Source: Paracoccus aestuariivivens
GTDB taxonomy: Bacteria > Pseudomonadota > Alphaproteobacteria > Rhodobacterales > Rhodobacteraceae
NCBI RefSeq assembly: GCF_009711225.1
Contig: NZ_WMIE01000001.1
Coordinates: 558,001 to 622,000, forward strand
Length of the DNA: 64,000 bases
Direction: 5' to 3'
A program made the position numbers and the translations under genes. Under the pieces are notes generated by a model, which saw only the letters and a program-made list of their open reading frames with translations, made no database searches and had not been told where the DNA came from. This document shows positions 7,801 through 16,227 of the stretch, piece by piece; the first letter of the stretch is position 1, and each line of letters begins with the position of its first letter.

Positions 7801-9000
7801 ATGAATATCGTGATCCTTGGCGCGGGGCAGGCAGCGGCATCAATGGCAGCGAAATTGCGCGCGCTGGGGCATGAGGGCAGGATCACCGTGATCGGCGACG
7901 AGCCCGCGCCCCCCTACCAGCGCCCGCCCTTGTCCAAGGCCTACCTGCTGGGCGATATGGATCTGGACCGCCTGACCCTGCGCGGTGCCGAATGGTGGGA
8001 CGAGCATCAGATCACCCTGCGCCTTGGCGAGCGTGCAACCGGCATCGACCGTGATCGCCGCGTTATTGTCACCGACAAGGGCGAGGTTGCCTATGACGCG
8101 CTGGCCTTGACGCTTGGCGCAAGCCCGCGCCGCCTACCTGCGGCCATGGGCGGCCACCTGCGCGGCGTGCATGTCGTGCGCAACCTTGCCGATATCGCGG
8201 GCGTGCGGCCCGAACTGGTCGCCGGTCGCCGCCTTGTCGTGATCGGCGGCGGCTATATCGGGCTCGAGGCCGCCGCCGTCGCCCGCAAGCTGGGGCTCGA
8301 GGTGACGCTGGTCGAAGCCGCTCCCCGTATCCTTGGCCGTGTCGCCGCATCCGAGACCGCCGATATGATCCGCGCGCTGCATGTCTCGCATGGGGTCGAG
8401 GTCATCGAGGGCGTGGGGATCGAGCGCATCACGGGCGACAGCGCCGCCGATGGCGTGACGCTGGCCGATGGTCGCCACCTGCCCGCCGATCTGGTCATTT
8501 GCGGCATCGGCGTCGCGCCGGAAACCACTTTGGCCGAGTCCGCCGGACTTGCGCTGGACAATGGCATCGCGACGGATGCGCAGGGCCGGACCTCGGACCC
8601 CTCGATCTGGGCTGCGGGTGATTGCGCCAGTTTCCCTGCCCCTGACGGTCAGATGCGACTGGAAAGCGTCGGCAATGCCATCGATATGGCCGAGGCTGTC
8701 GCCGCGAATATCCTTGGCGCGGATGCCGCATATATCCCGAAGCCATGGTTCTGGTCGGACCAATTCGAAGCCAAACTGCAGATCGCGGGGCTGAACGTAG
8801 GCTATAACCGCGTAGTGACCCGCTCTGGCGCGGGCGCGCATGGCGGCTCGGTCTGGTATTACCGTGACGGGCGGCTGATCGCCGTCGATGCCCTGAACGA
8901 TGCCCGCGCCTATATGATAGGCAAGCGCCTGATCGAAGGCGGAAAATCCCCCTCTCCGGAGGCCGTTCTGGAGGCCACCGACCTGAAGGCGTTGATGTAA
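7801..9000 (+). CDS. FAD-dependent ferredoxin reductase-like oxidoreductase
   Basis: The protein has 399 residues. It begins MNIVILGAGQAAASMA, an N-terminal FAD dinucleotide fold, and has YQRPPLSKAYLLG, the NAD(P)H-binding VVIGGGYIGLEAAAVARKLG at about 145-165, and an internal WAAGDCASF FAD motif. This matches putidaredoxin or rubredoxin reductase-type enzymes that pass electrons from NAD(P)H to a small redox protein. A reading frame from further upstream runs into the divergent peroxiredoxin gene, so the ATG at 7801, preceded by AAGGG, is taken as the start. The stop overlaps the rsmD start by one base. No ferredoxin or P450 partner is adjacent. Confidence 0.9.
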   Translation: MNIVILGAGQAAASMAAKLRALGHEGRITVIGDEPAPPYQRPPLSKAYLLGDMDLDRLTLRGAEWWDEHQITLRLGERATGIDRDRRVIVTDKGEVAYDALALTLGASPRRLPAAMGGHLRGVHVVRNLADIAGVRPELVAGRRLVVIGGGYIGLEAAAVARKLGLEVTLVEAAPRILGRVAASETADMIRALHVSHGVEVIEGVGIERITGDSAADGVTLADGRHLPADLVICGIGVAPETTLAESAGLALDNGIATDAQGRTSDPSIWAAGDCASFPAPDGQMRLESVGNAIDMAEAVAANILGADAAYIPKPWFWSDQFEAKLQIAGLNVGYNRVVTRSGAGAHGGSVWYYRDGRLIAVDALNDARAYMIGKRLIEGGKSPSPEAVLEATDLKALM

Positions 9001-9566
9001 TGCGGATCATCGGAGGCAATCTGCGCGGACTGAAGCTCGCCGATGTCGGCGAAGGCGACAAGGCCGCCCATCTGCGCCCGACAACCGATCGTGTGCGGGA
9101 ATCGATCTTCAACCTTCTGGTCAATGGCACGCATGGCAATCCGATCCCGAATGCGCGGGTACTGGACCTGTTCGCAGGCACTGGCGCCTTGGGATTGGAG
9201 GCCCTGTCGCGCGGCGCGGCCCGCGTAGCCTTTGTCGATGACGGAGTTGCGGCACGGGCTTTGCTGCGGGCCAATATCGAAAAGACCCGCGCCATGGGCG
9301 TGACCGATGTCTGGCGGCGCGACGCCACCAATCTGGGCATCAACCGCAGTCCGGGATTCGACCTGATCTTTCTGGACCCGCCTTACGGCAAAGGGCTGGG
9401 GGAAAAAGCCCTGATCACCGGACTGGCCGGAGGCTGGTTCGCGCCCGGCGCCATGATCGTCTGGGAAGAGGCTGCCCCGCCTCCGGCTGTTGCCGGGCTC
9501 GAGCGGATCGACCAGCGCAAATATGGCGACACTGTCATTACGCTTCTGCGCCCCGAGCAGGGTTAG
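9000..9566 (+). CDS. rsmD: 16S rRNA (guanine966-N2)-methyltransferase
   Basis: The protein has 188 residues. It contains MRIIGGNLRGLKL, RPTTDRVRESIFNLL and the SAM-binding VLDLFAGTGALGLEALSRGA. The catalytic DPPY lies in LIFLDPPYGKGLG at about 122-134. RsmD methylates G966 in helix 31 of 16S rRNA. It starts inside the stop of the FAD reductase gene (TAATG), so the two are cotranscribed. Its own stop overlaps the convergent Lrp-type gene by 4 bases. Confidence 0.96.
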   Translation: MRIIGGNLRGLKLADVGEGDKAAHLRPTTDRVRESIFNLLVNGTHGNPIPNARVLDLFAGTGALGLEALSRGAARVAFVDDGVAARALLRANIEKTRAMGVTDVWRRDATNLGINRSPGFDLIFLDPPYGKGLGEKALITGLAGGWFAPGAMIVWEEAAPPPAVAGLERIDQRKYGDTVITLLRPEQG

Positions 9567-9994
9567 GTCGCCCGATCCAGCTTGGTCGACAGGTGGATCA
9601 GGCTTTCGCTGGAACGAACGCCGGTCAAACTGCCTATCTGGTCCAGCACATCGTCAAGCTGGCTGGTCGAACTGGCAGCCAACTGCAACAGCAGATCGAC
9701 ACGTCCGCTGGTCGTGTGGATCCGCTCGACCTCGGGCAGGCTGCGCAAACGGGTCAGGATTCCGGCCTGCGAGCGCGGCTCGATGGTCAGAAGACAGGTT
9801 GCGCGAATACGATTTTCCCGCGCAGAATCGCCCAAACGCAGGGTGTATCCTGCAATCGCGCCCGATGTTTCCAGACGCTCCAGCCGCGCCTGCACGGTTG
9901 AGCGTGCCACTTTCAGACGCCGCGCCAAGACAGCCACCGATTGCCGCGCATCCTGCGCAAGTTGGGCCAGAATGCCCCGATCAAGCTCGTCCAA
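9563..9994 (-). CDS. Lrp/AsnC-family transcriptional regulator
   Basis: The protein has 143 residues. An N-terminal helix-turn-helix (LDRGILAQLAQDARQSVAVL, then RSTVQARLERLE) is followed from about residue 65 by a RAM effector domain (SLPEVERIHTTSGRVDLLLQL). Lrp-type proteins sense amino acids and often control a divergent gene. The ornithine decarboxylase-like gene starts about 145 bases away on the other strand and is the natural target, possibly in response to ornithine, lysine or arginine (inference). Its last bases overlap the convergent rsmD. Confidence 0.92.
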   Translation of the reverse strand: MDELDRGILAQLAQDARQSVAVLARRLKVARSTVQARLERLETSGAIAGYTLRLGDSARENRIRATCLLTIEPRSQAGILTRLRSLPEVERIHTTSGRVDLLLQLAASSTSQLDDVLDQIGSLTGVRSSESLIHLSTKLDRAT

Positions 9995-10138
9995 GACCTA
10001 CCCCGTCATATTGACACCAGTTTCGTCGATTTAACCGATCCTGCGCATTTTTCCAGCCTTTTCGTTGCTTCAATCGGAATCCTTCGGGCGCAAACTTTCC
10101 CCGAAGCCCGTTCCACCACGCAAAACAAGGAACCGCCG

Positions 10139-11296
10139 ATGGGATTGACCGAGGGCCGAGGCCCCAAGACTGTCTGGAAGAACCCTGCCGAACTTATCCG
10201 CGTTCTAGCGCCGGAAAATCCGGTCATGGTTCTGGACCGGTCCCGTCTTCGTGCCACCGCACAACGTTTCTTGCAGGGTTTTCCCGGCCTTGTGACCTAC
10301 GCCGTCAAGTCCAATCCCCACCCCGCCATCATCCGGACGCTTGTCTCGGCGGGGGTGCAAGGCTTTGATGTAGCCTCGCCTTTCGAGATCGACCTGATCT
10401 CGCGCCTTGCCCCCAAAGCCGCTCGTCACTACCACAACCCCGTGCGCTCGCGCAGCGAGATTGCCCATGCGGTCGAGGCAGGGATCAAGTCGTGGTCGGT
10501 CGATAGCAGATCCGAATTACAGAAGATCTTTGAAAGGGTTCCGGTCGAAAACTGCGAGATTTCCGCCCGCTTCAAGCTGCCCGTCCTTGGCGCAGCCTAT
10601 GATTTTGGCTCGAAGTTCGGCGCTTCGCCGGAACTGACGGCAGAATTGCTGCGCGAGATTGCTGGCCGCGGCTATATCCCGTCGCTGAACTTCCATCCCG
10701 GAACGCAATGCGTCGATCCACATGCCTGGGAAAGCTACATCGCCACGGCCGCCGAAATCTGTCGAATGGCGGGCGTCAAGGCGCGGCGGTTGAATGTCGG
10801 TGGAGGCTTTCCTTCGCACCGGATCGGGGGGATCGAACCTGACCTGACCAAGATTTTCGACGCGATCGAAACCGCCACCGCTACCGCCTTCGGGGCCGAC
10901 CGTCCCGAACTGGTATGCGAGCCGGGCCGCGGCATCTGTGCCGATGCCCATGCGCTGGTTACGCGCATCAAGGCCGTGCGCGACGATACGCATGTCTTCC
11001 TGAATGATGGCGTCTATGGCGGCCTGACCGAACTGCCGCAGATCGGCAATCTGGACCGCCTGCAAGTCCTGACCCCCGAAGGCGTCAGACGTGGGGGTGC
11101 CCCCGTTCCGCGAGTCATTTTCGGCCCGACCTGCGACTCGCTCGACCGGCTTCCCGGCGAGGTGAACCTGCCCGCAGACGTTCAGGAGGGCGACTACGTG
11201 ATCTTCCACGGTGCGGGTGCCTATTCAACCGTCACGAACACCCGCTTCAACGGCTTTGGACAGATGACCTACCTGTCTGTTCAGTCAGTTTTCTAA
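10139..11296 (+). CDS. Fold-type III PLP decarboxylase, ornithine/lysine decarboxylase-like
   Basis: The protein has 385 residues and an alanine-racemase-fold barrel. The PLP-binding Lys lies in VTYAVKSNPHP at about 50-60, followed by HYHNPVRSRSEI and HPGTQC. The glycine-rich LNVGGGFPSH and the EPGR phosphate-binding loop come next, and GPTCDSLDRLP carries the active-site Cys near residue 323. It would decarboxylate ornithine or lysine to putrescine or cadaverine. The reading frame is open upstream, but the ATG at 10139 has AAGGA 7-8 bases before it and gives family-typical length. A TTGACA lies at 10011-10016 in the leader without a clear -10, consistent with activation by the divergent Lrp protein. 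Confidence 0.88.
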   Translation: MGLTEGRGPKTVWKNPAELIRVLAPENPVMVLDRSRLRATAQRFLQGFPGLVTYAVKSNPHPAIIRTLVSAGVQGFDVASPFEIDLISRLAPKAARHYHNPVRSRSEIAHAVEAGIKSWSVDSRSELQKIFERVPVENCEISARFKLPVLGAAYDFGSKFGASPELTAELLREIAGRGYIPSLNFHPGTQCVDPHAWESYIATAAEICRMAGVKARRLNVGGGFPSHRIGGIEPDLTKIFDAIETATATAFGADRPELVCEPGRGICADAHALVTRIKAVRDDTHVFLNDGVYGGLTELPQIGNLDRLQVLTPEGVRRGGAPVPRVIFGPTCDSLDRLPGEVNLPADVQEGDYVIFHGAGAYSTVTNTRFNGFGQMTYLSVQSVF

Positions 11297-11340
11297 CGTC
11301 GATAAATCTTCCGGTCACGAATCCGTGCTAGCTTTGCTTT

Positions 11341-12408
11341 ATGGAATCTGAGCACGCAGAAATTTCTCATGTGGTGTTGATGGACGGCACCTTCGCCTCT
11401 CTGAAAGAGGGTAAAGGATCGTCCATTGCCCGGATACACGCGATGCTGTCGGGCAAACACGGCCCGACGGTCGGCAAAGTGAATTTGTACTATGCGCCAG
11501 GCCAGCAATGGGCGGCCTGGCGCACGCTTCCTTTGCTGATCTCGGGCCAGATGCTGGATCAGAACATCCGCGACGCCTATGGCTGGCTTGCGCGCAACTG
11601 GCGACCAGGCAATCCGTTGTTTCTGTTCGGTTATTCGCGTGGCGGCATCGGCGTTTGCGCCTTGGCCGATATGATCAGCCGCATCGGATTGCTGCTGCCC
11701 GAGGAGGCGACGGACGTCAATATCCTATGCGCGTGGAACTGCTACCGATATGCCGGAGGAATCCCACTTGCCCCGCACCGGCGGCACGATCACGTTCCGA
11801 TCCATATGATCGGCTTGCTTGATACGGTCATGTCGCTGGGCATCCACTTGCCGTTCCGGCATTTCTATTCCGATCCCGACTTCGATTACTCTCGCGGGCG
11901 ATTGGCCCCGAATGTCGCGCATGGCGTCCACGCTTTGGCGCTGGATGAGACGCGCAACGCGTTCTCGCCGATCCTGTGGGGCGGCGATGGCTGCGGGCAG
12001 AAGCTCGAACAGATGTGGTTCCGGGGCTGTCACGCCGATATCGGCGGTCAGTTGGACGGGCACGAGGCAGGTCGTCCATTGGCCAATCTTCCGCTGGTCT
12101 GGATGATGTCGCGCGCGCAGGAGGCCGGATTGCCTTTGCCCAAGGACTGGCAAACCAACCACCCCTGCGATCACCGTGCCCCAGCCTTGGGATCGTGGCA
12201 TCGCTGGGGTAAGGCATTCCTTAACCGCCGCCCGCGGGATGTCGGCCTTGGGTCAAGCGAGGCACTGCATCCTTCGGTCGTCCTGCCCTATTCGGGACCA
12301 GCAAATTTACAGGGACAGCTGCAATCTGCGGCGGCAGAAACAATGCCACCCAAACCGATCATGCATCTCTCGAACGACCGCGACACCGACCGCTCAGCCC
12401 CCGCCTGA
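11341..12408 (+). CDS. DUF2235-family alpha/beta-hydrolase (Tle1-like fold)
   Basis: The protein has 355 residues. FLFGYSRGGIGVCALADMIS near residue 100 is the GxSxG nucleophile elbow. An upstream MDGTFASLKEGKGS and the downstream HADIGGQ suit DUF2235, the family that includes type VI secretion phospholipases and stand-alone hydrolases. There is no signal peptide and no VgrG, Hcp or immunity-like gene beside it, so a secreted-toxin role is unsupported. The stop lies 2 bases from the convergent metF stop. No Shine-Dalgarno sequence precedes the ATG; a short distal transcript or leaderless start is possible. Confidence 0.8.
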   Translation: MESEHAEISHVVLMDGTFASLKEGKGSSIARIHAMLSGKHGPTVGKVNLYYAPGQQWAAWRTLPLLISGQMLDQNIRDAYGWLARNWRPGNPLFLFGYSRGGIGVCALADMISRIGLLLPEEATDVNILCAWNCYRYAGGIPLAPHRRHDHVPIHMIGLLDTVMSLGIHLPFRHFYSDPDFDYSRGRLAPNVAHGVHALALDETRNAFSPILWGGDGCGQKLEQMWFRGCHADIGGQLDGHEAGRPLANLPLVWMMSRAQEAGLPLPKDWQTNHPCDHRAPALGSWHRWGKAFLNRRPRDVGLGSSEALHPSVVLPYSGPANLQGQLQSAAAETMPPKPIMHLSNDRDTDRSAPA

Positions 12409-12410
12409 GT

Positions 12411-13274
12411 TCACGCGACCTCGGGCAACGCGTCCTTCGGCATAACCCCAAGCGCAGCGCAGACTTTCAGCACCAGTTCGGGTTTGTTCAGCGTGTAGAA
12501 GTGCAGCTTATCGACGCCACCCGCGACCAGATCTTCGCAAAGCTTGACGCAGACATCCAAAGCCAGCCGCGCCTCGCCTTCCTTGCCGGCATGGGCAAAG
12601 GCTTCTTCGGCCCAAGCCGGAACCGACGTCCCGCAGCGCTCGGCAAAGCGGCGCGCACCGGCCCAGCTTTGAATCGGCAGAATACCTGGCAGGATCGTCG
12701 CCGTCACACCCGCCGCGTCGCATTGGTCGCGGAAACGGAAGAACGTGTCGGCGTCAAAGAAGAACTGCGTGATCGCGCTGGTCGCACCGGCATCGGATTT
12801 CCGCTTCAGCCACGCCACGTCTGCGGCGGTGTCTGGGCTTTCGGGATGCGGCTCGGGATAGGCACCGCAGCGGATCGTCATGTCGCCACGCGCGGCAATC
12901 GCCTCGATCAGATCGACCGAGTTCGCAAAGCCCTGAGGATGCGCGGTGAAGCGGTCCTGCCCTTGGGGCGCGTCACCGCGCAAAGCGACGATCTCGTGGA
13001 CGCCTGCTGCCGCGTAATCGGCGACGATCTGCATCGTTTCCTCACGCGTGGCATCGACGCATGTCAGGTGCGCAGCCACATTCAGGCCGTAATGGCTGGC
13101 CAGCGCCGTCACCGCCTCGTGGGTCAACTGCCGGGTCGTGCCGCCCGCGCCATAGGTCACCGACACGAAATCCGGCTGCAACGGAGCAAGCGCGCGCGCC
13201 GTGTCCCACAGGCGGAACGACTGGTCGAGGTTCCGAGGCGGGAAAAATTCGAAGCTGACGGCGGGCGTGGTCAT
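12411..13274 (-). CDS. metF: 5,10-methylenetetrahydrofolate reductase
   Basis: The protein has 287 residues. It opens with VSFEFFPPRN, the conserved MetF N-terminus, and has VSVTYGAGGTTR, then HLTCVDATREE and ALRGDAP. The FAD barrel supplies 5-methyl-THF for methionine synthesis. An ATG 33 bases upstream is in frame; the one at 13274 is preferred because AAGGA lies about 7 bases before it. It is divergent from metR across 90 bases that contain two MetR-type sites. It converges on the DUF2235 gene. Confidence 0.97.
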   Translation of the reverse strand: MTTPAVSFEFFPPRNLDQSFRLWDTARALAPLQPDFVSVTYGAGGTTRQLTHEAVTALASHYGLNVAAHLTCVDATREETMQIVADYAAAGVHEIVALRGDAPQGQDRFTAHPQGFANSVDLIEAIAARGDMTIRCGAYPEPHPESPDTAADVAWLKRKSDAGATSAITQFFFDADTFFRFRDQCDAAGVTATILPGILPIQSWAGARRFAERCGTSVPAWAEEAFAHAGKEGEARLALDVCVKLCEDLVAGGVDKLHFYTLNKPELVLKVCAALGVMPKDALPEVA

Positions 13275-13318
13275 GGCGGTGTCCTTTTGTTGCGGGACTT
13301 GTGACATGGGTCTCGACG

Positions 13319-13331
13319 TGAGACAAATTCA
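13319..13331. promoter_or_regulatory. MetR-type operator, distal copy
   Basis: TGAG-ACAAA-TTCA, one base off the enterobacterial MetR consensus TGAA-N5-TTCA and with the expected A/T at the centre. It lies between the divergent metF and metR genes. Confidence 0.6.
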
Positions 13332-13349
13332 TAATCCTCAAGATAGTAA

Positions 13350-13362
13350 TGAGTTTCATTCA
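13350..13362. promoter_or_regulatory. MetR-type operator, proximal copy overlapping the metR start region
   Basis: TGAG-TTTCA-TTCA, with the same half-sites as the distal copy and exactly 31 bases from it, close to three helical turns. It ends 2 bases before the metR ATG, so binding would block metR expression (autorepression, inferred). Confidence 0.6.
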
Positions 13363-13364
13363 AG

Positions 13365-14291
13365 ATGCACCTTGAGCTTCGCCACCTGCGCAGCCTGCGC
13401 GCCATCCATGAACAAGGCGGCCTTGCCCGTGCCGCCGAGACCCTGAACCTGACCCAATCCGCATTGTCCCATCAGATCAAGGCGTTAGAGGAACAGGCTG
13501 GCGTGGAACTGTTCCTTCGCAAGACCAAGCCGCTGCGCTTGTCGGCTGCGGGAATGCGTTTGCTGCGCACAGCCGAACAGGTTCTGCCCATCATCGAATC
13601 AGCCGAGGCCGAGTTCCGCGACGTCGAACTGGGCCGCGTGGGCCGTCTGCATGTCGCGATGGAATGTCATCATTGCTTCGATTGGCTGCTGCCGGTTCTG
13701 GACCAATTCCGCCGCACCTGGCCCGAGGTCGATCTGGATATCCGTTCCAGCCTCGCGCTGAAAGCCCTGCCCGCTTTGGTGCGCGGTCAGGTCGATCTCG
13801 TCATCTCGTCCGACCCCGAGGATATGCAGGGCATCGTCTTCCAGCCGCTGTTCGATTACGCCCCGACCATGGTCGTGCCTGCCAGCCATCCTCTGGTCGC
13901 CAAAGGTTTTGCCGAGCCAAAGGATTTCGTGACCGAGACCCTGATTACCTATCCCATGGATCGGGCGCGGCTGGATGTCTATTCGCAATTCCTTGACCCC
14001 GCCGGAGTCGAGCCCGCCCAGCACCGGCAGGTCGAACAGACCGCGGTCGCGCTGATGCTGATCGCCTCGGGTCGCGGGGTCGCGGTCATGCCCGATTGGG
14101 TGCTGCGCGCCCATGCCGGAAATCCCGAACTGGCGCTGCTGCCACTGGGTCCGCAAGGGATCTTACGCCGCCTTTACGCCGCCGTCCGCGAGGATGATCT
14201 GGCCCAGCCCTATATCGCGCATGTCCTGCGTCTGGCGCGCACCGAACCGGTGCGAATGATGCGGGCACTGTCGCAGGGCCGAAACATGTGA
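13365..14291 (+). CDS. metR: LysR-family regulator MetR
   Basis: The protein has 308 residues. LRSLRAIHEQGGLARAAETL and LTQSALSHQIKALE form the LysR helix-turn-helix. The effector domain carries ECHHCFDWLLPVLDQF, TYPMDRARLDV and LYAAVREDD, which align by eye with E. coli MetR (ECHSC, YPVQRSRLDV, LYAAVRD). MetR uses homocysteine as co-effector to control met genes. It is divergent from metF with two candidate operators between. The ATG has no clear Shine-Dalgarno sequence and may be translated from a very short leader. Confidence 0.93.
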   Translation: MHLELRHLRSLRAIHEQGGLARAAETLNLTQSALSHQIKALEEQAGVELFLRKTKPLRLSAAGMRLLRTAEQVLPIIESAEAEFRDVELGRVGRLHVAMECHHCFDWLLPVLDQFRRTWPEVDLDIRSSLALKALPALVRGQVDLVISSDPEDMQGIVFQPLFDYAPTMVVPASHPLVAKGFAEPKDFVTETLITYPMDRARLDVYSQFLDPAGVEPAQHRQVEQTAVALMLIASGRGVAVMPDWVLRAHAGNPELALLPLGPQGILRRLYAAVREDDLAQPYIAHVLRLARTEPVRMMRALSQGRNM

Positions 14292-14364
14292 TGCCCCGCA
14301 CCGGTTTGACATTATGCGACAATCACCTGATGTTTGACGTCAATCCGTCGCGGCAGGGCGTGCC

Positions 14365-15459
14365 ATGAACGATCTTTCCAAGGACCATGAACTGACCGTT
14401 GAAAGCGCGGACGATGCGCTGCGCCTTAGCGGCGAGTTCACCATCTGGACCTTGCCCAGACTGCCCGCCGACACAAACATCGCCCACCGGTTCGAGCTTT
14501 CCGGTCTGACGCGCCTCGACACCGCCGCCGCATGGTATCTGGCCCAATGTCAGGCGGCGGGCGCGGTGTTGCAGGGGCTGACACCCGAACAAGGCAAATT
14601 GCTGGATTCGGTCATCGCGGCGAGCCCCATCCCCGATGATCCCGCGATCCGTCCCCACTTCTGGCAACGCTTACTGGAACCCATCGGCCAGCGCATGGTG
14701 CGTGCGTTGGTCTTTTTGCGCGAGATCGCCGAATATCTGGGCCGCTTTCTGGCCGCTTTGGCCCGCGCGATCCGGCATCCTTCGGATTTCCGCCTGACAT
14801 CCTTTGTGCATCACTGTCAGGAAACTGGCCTGCGCGCCGTGCCCATCGTGGCTCTGATGTCCTTTCTCATCGGCGTGGTGCTGGCGTTTCAGGGTGCGGT
14901 GCAGTTGCGGCAGTTCGGGGCCGAGGTCTTTGTCGTCGATCTGATCGCGATCTCGATCCTGCGCGAACTGGGCATCCTTCTGACCGCGATCATCGTCGCC
15001 GGACGGACCGCGTCGGCACTGACCGCCTCGATCGGGTCGATGAAGATGCGCGAAGAGATCGACGCCATGCGGACCCTTGGCATGGATCCGGACATGGTTC
15101 TGATCCTGCCCCGTGTATTGGCGCTGGTCGTGACGCTGCCGATCCTAGGTCTGATCGCCAATGTCGCGGGCCTGATCGGCGGCGCGGTGATGACATGGTT
15201 CGAACTGGGCATCTCGCCCGCGATGTTCCGCTATCGGTTGATCACCGAAACCAGCGTCGAGAATGTCATCGCGGGGCTTGCCAAGGCTCCGGTCTTTGCC
15301 CTTGTGATCGGGATCATCGGTTGTCACGCAGGGATGAAGGTCGGCAAGGACGCGGAATCGCTTGGCGCGCAAACCTCGACAGCGGTGGTGAATGCGATTT
15401 TTGCCGTGATCGTTCTGGACGCGCTGTTCTCGATTTTCTTCGCCGAGGTCGGATTGTGA
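14365..15459 (+). CDS. mlaE: Mla-type lipid ABC transporter permease with N-terminal STAS domain
   Basis: The protein has 364 residues. Residues about 5-95 form a STAS/MlaB-like domain (FELSGLTRLDTAAAWYLAQC). Residues about 115-364 form an MlaE/YrbE permease with several hydrophobic helices and the conserved ISILRELGILLTAIIVAGR and SMKMREEIDAMRTLGMDPD. In E. coli MlaB and MlaE are separate proteins; here they are fused. The complex moves phospholipids between the inner membrane and periplasmic carriers. The stop overlaps the GTG start of the ATPase gene, heading an operon mlaE-mlaF-mlaD-lipoprotein. Confidence 0.93.
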   Translation: MNDLSKDHELTVESADDALRLSGEFTIWTLPRLPADTNIAHRFELSGLTRLDTAAAWYLAQCQAAGAVLQGLTPEQGKLLDSVIAASPIPDDPAIRPHFWQRLLEPIGQRMVRALVFLREIAEYLGRFLAALARAIRHPSDFRLTSFVHHCQETGLRAVPIVALMSFLIGVVLAFQGAVQLRQFGAEVFVVDLIAISILRELGILLTAIIVAGRTASALTASIGSMKMREEIDAMRTLGMDPDMVLILPRVLALVVTLPILGLIANVAGLIGGAVMTWFELGISPAMFRYRLITETSVENVIAGLAKAPVFALVIGIIGCHAGMKVGKDAESLGAQTSTAVVNAIFAVIVLDALFSIFFAEVGL

Positions 15460-16223
15460 CGGAAAACGTTATCGAAGTCCGCGGCCTGACCACCCGCTTC
15501 GGCAGCCATGTCGTACATGAGGCGCTGGATCTGGATCTTCGCCGTGGCGAGATTTTGGGCGTCGTCGGCGGTTCGGGAACGGGCAAATCGGTCCTGCTGC
15601 GCACCATTGTCGGGCTGATCCGTCCCGCCAAAGGCTCCGTGCGCGTGCTTGGGCAGGACGTCTCGGCGCTGTCGGGCCAAGCCCGAGAGTCGCTTGAGCG
15701 GCGCTGGGGCGTGATGTTTCAGGACGGGGCCCTGTTTTCGGCACTGTCGGTGCAGGAGAATGTCGAAGTCCCGATGCGCTCCGTGCCGAATCTGGCGCCG
15801 GATCAGCGCCAAAGTCTGGCGCAGCTCAAGGTGTCGATGGCCGGACTGCCATGGAGCGCCAATGACAAATACCCCGCCGAACTATCGGGCGGTATGAAAA
15901 AGCGGGCGGGCCTTGCCCGTGCCTTGGCGCTGGACCCCGAGATCGTCTTTCTGGACGAGCCGACTGCGGGTCTGGACCCGATCGGAGCGGATGCCTTTGA
16001 CCGGCTGATCGTCGGATTGCGAGATGCGCTGAACCTGTCGGTATTTCTGGTGACGCATGATCTGGACACGCTGCACGCCTGTTGCGACCGCGTCGCGGTT
16101 CTGGCCGAAAGAAAGGTGCTGACCACCGGCACCATGGCCGAAATGCTGGACGTCGATCATCCTTGGGTCCACGAGTATTTCCACGGACCGCGTGCCCGCG
16201 CGCCAGACAAGGGAAAGGAGTAG
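15456..16223 (+). CDS. mlaF: Mla-type lipid transporter ATPase
   Basis: The protein has 255 residues. Walker A is GGSGTGKSVLLR near residue 38, the signature is LSGGMKKRAGLARAL and Walker B is IVFLDEPTAGLDP. The start is a GTG at 15456 overlapping the mlaE stop as GTGA; the frame stays open further upstream inside mlaE, but homology begins at TENVIEVRGL. It energises MlaE-dependent lipid movement at the inner membrane. The MlaD gene starts 4 bases after its stop. Confidence 0.95.
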   Translation: MTENVIEVRGLTTRFGSHVVHEALDLDLRRGEILGVVGGSGTGKSVLLRTIVGLIRPAKGSVRVLGQDVSALSGQARESLERRWGVMFQDGALFSALSVQENVEVPMRSVPNLAPDQRQSLAQLKVSMAGLPWSANDKYPAELSGGMKKRAGLARALALDPEIVFLDEPTAGLDPIGADAFDRLIVGLRDALNLSVFLVTHDLDTLHACCDRVAVLAERKVLTTGTMAEMLDVDHPWVHEYFHGPRARAPDKGKE

Positions 16224-16227
16224 CCGG

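Noticed and set aside
9995..10138. speF-type RNA leader before the ornithine decarboxylase-like gene
   Set aside because: The leader is only about 144 bases, much shorter than the alphaproteobacterial speF element, and no matching fold was seen.
11341..12408. Type VI secretion effector-immunity locus
   Set aside because: Only the hydrolase is present; neighbours are metF and a decarboxylase.
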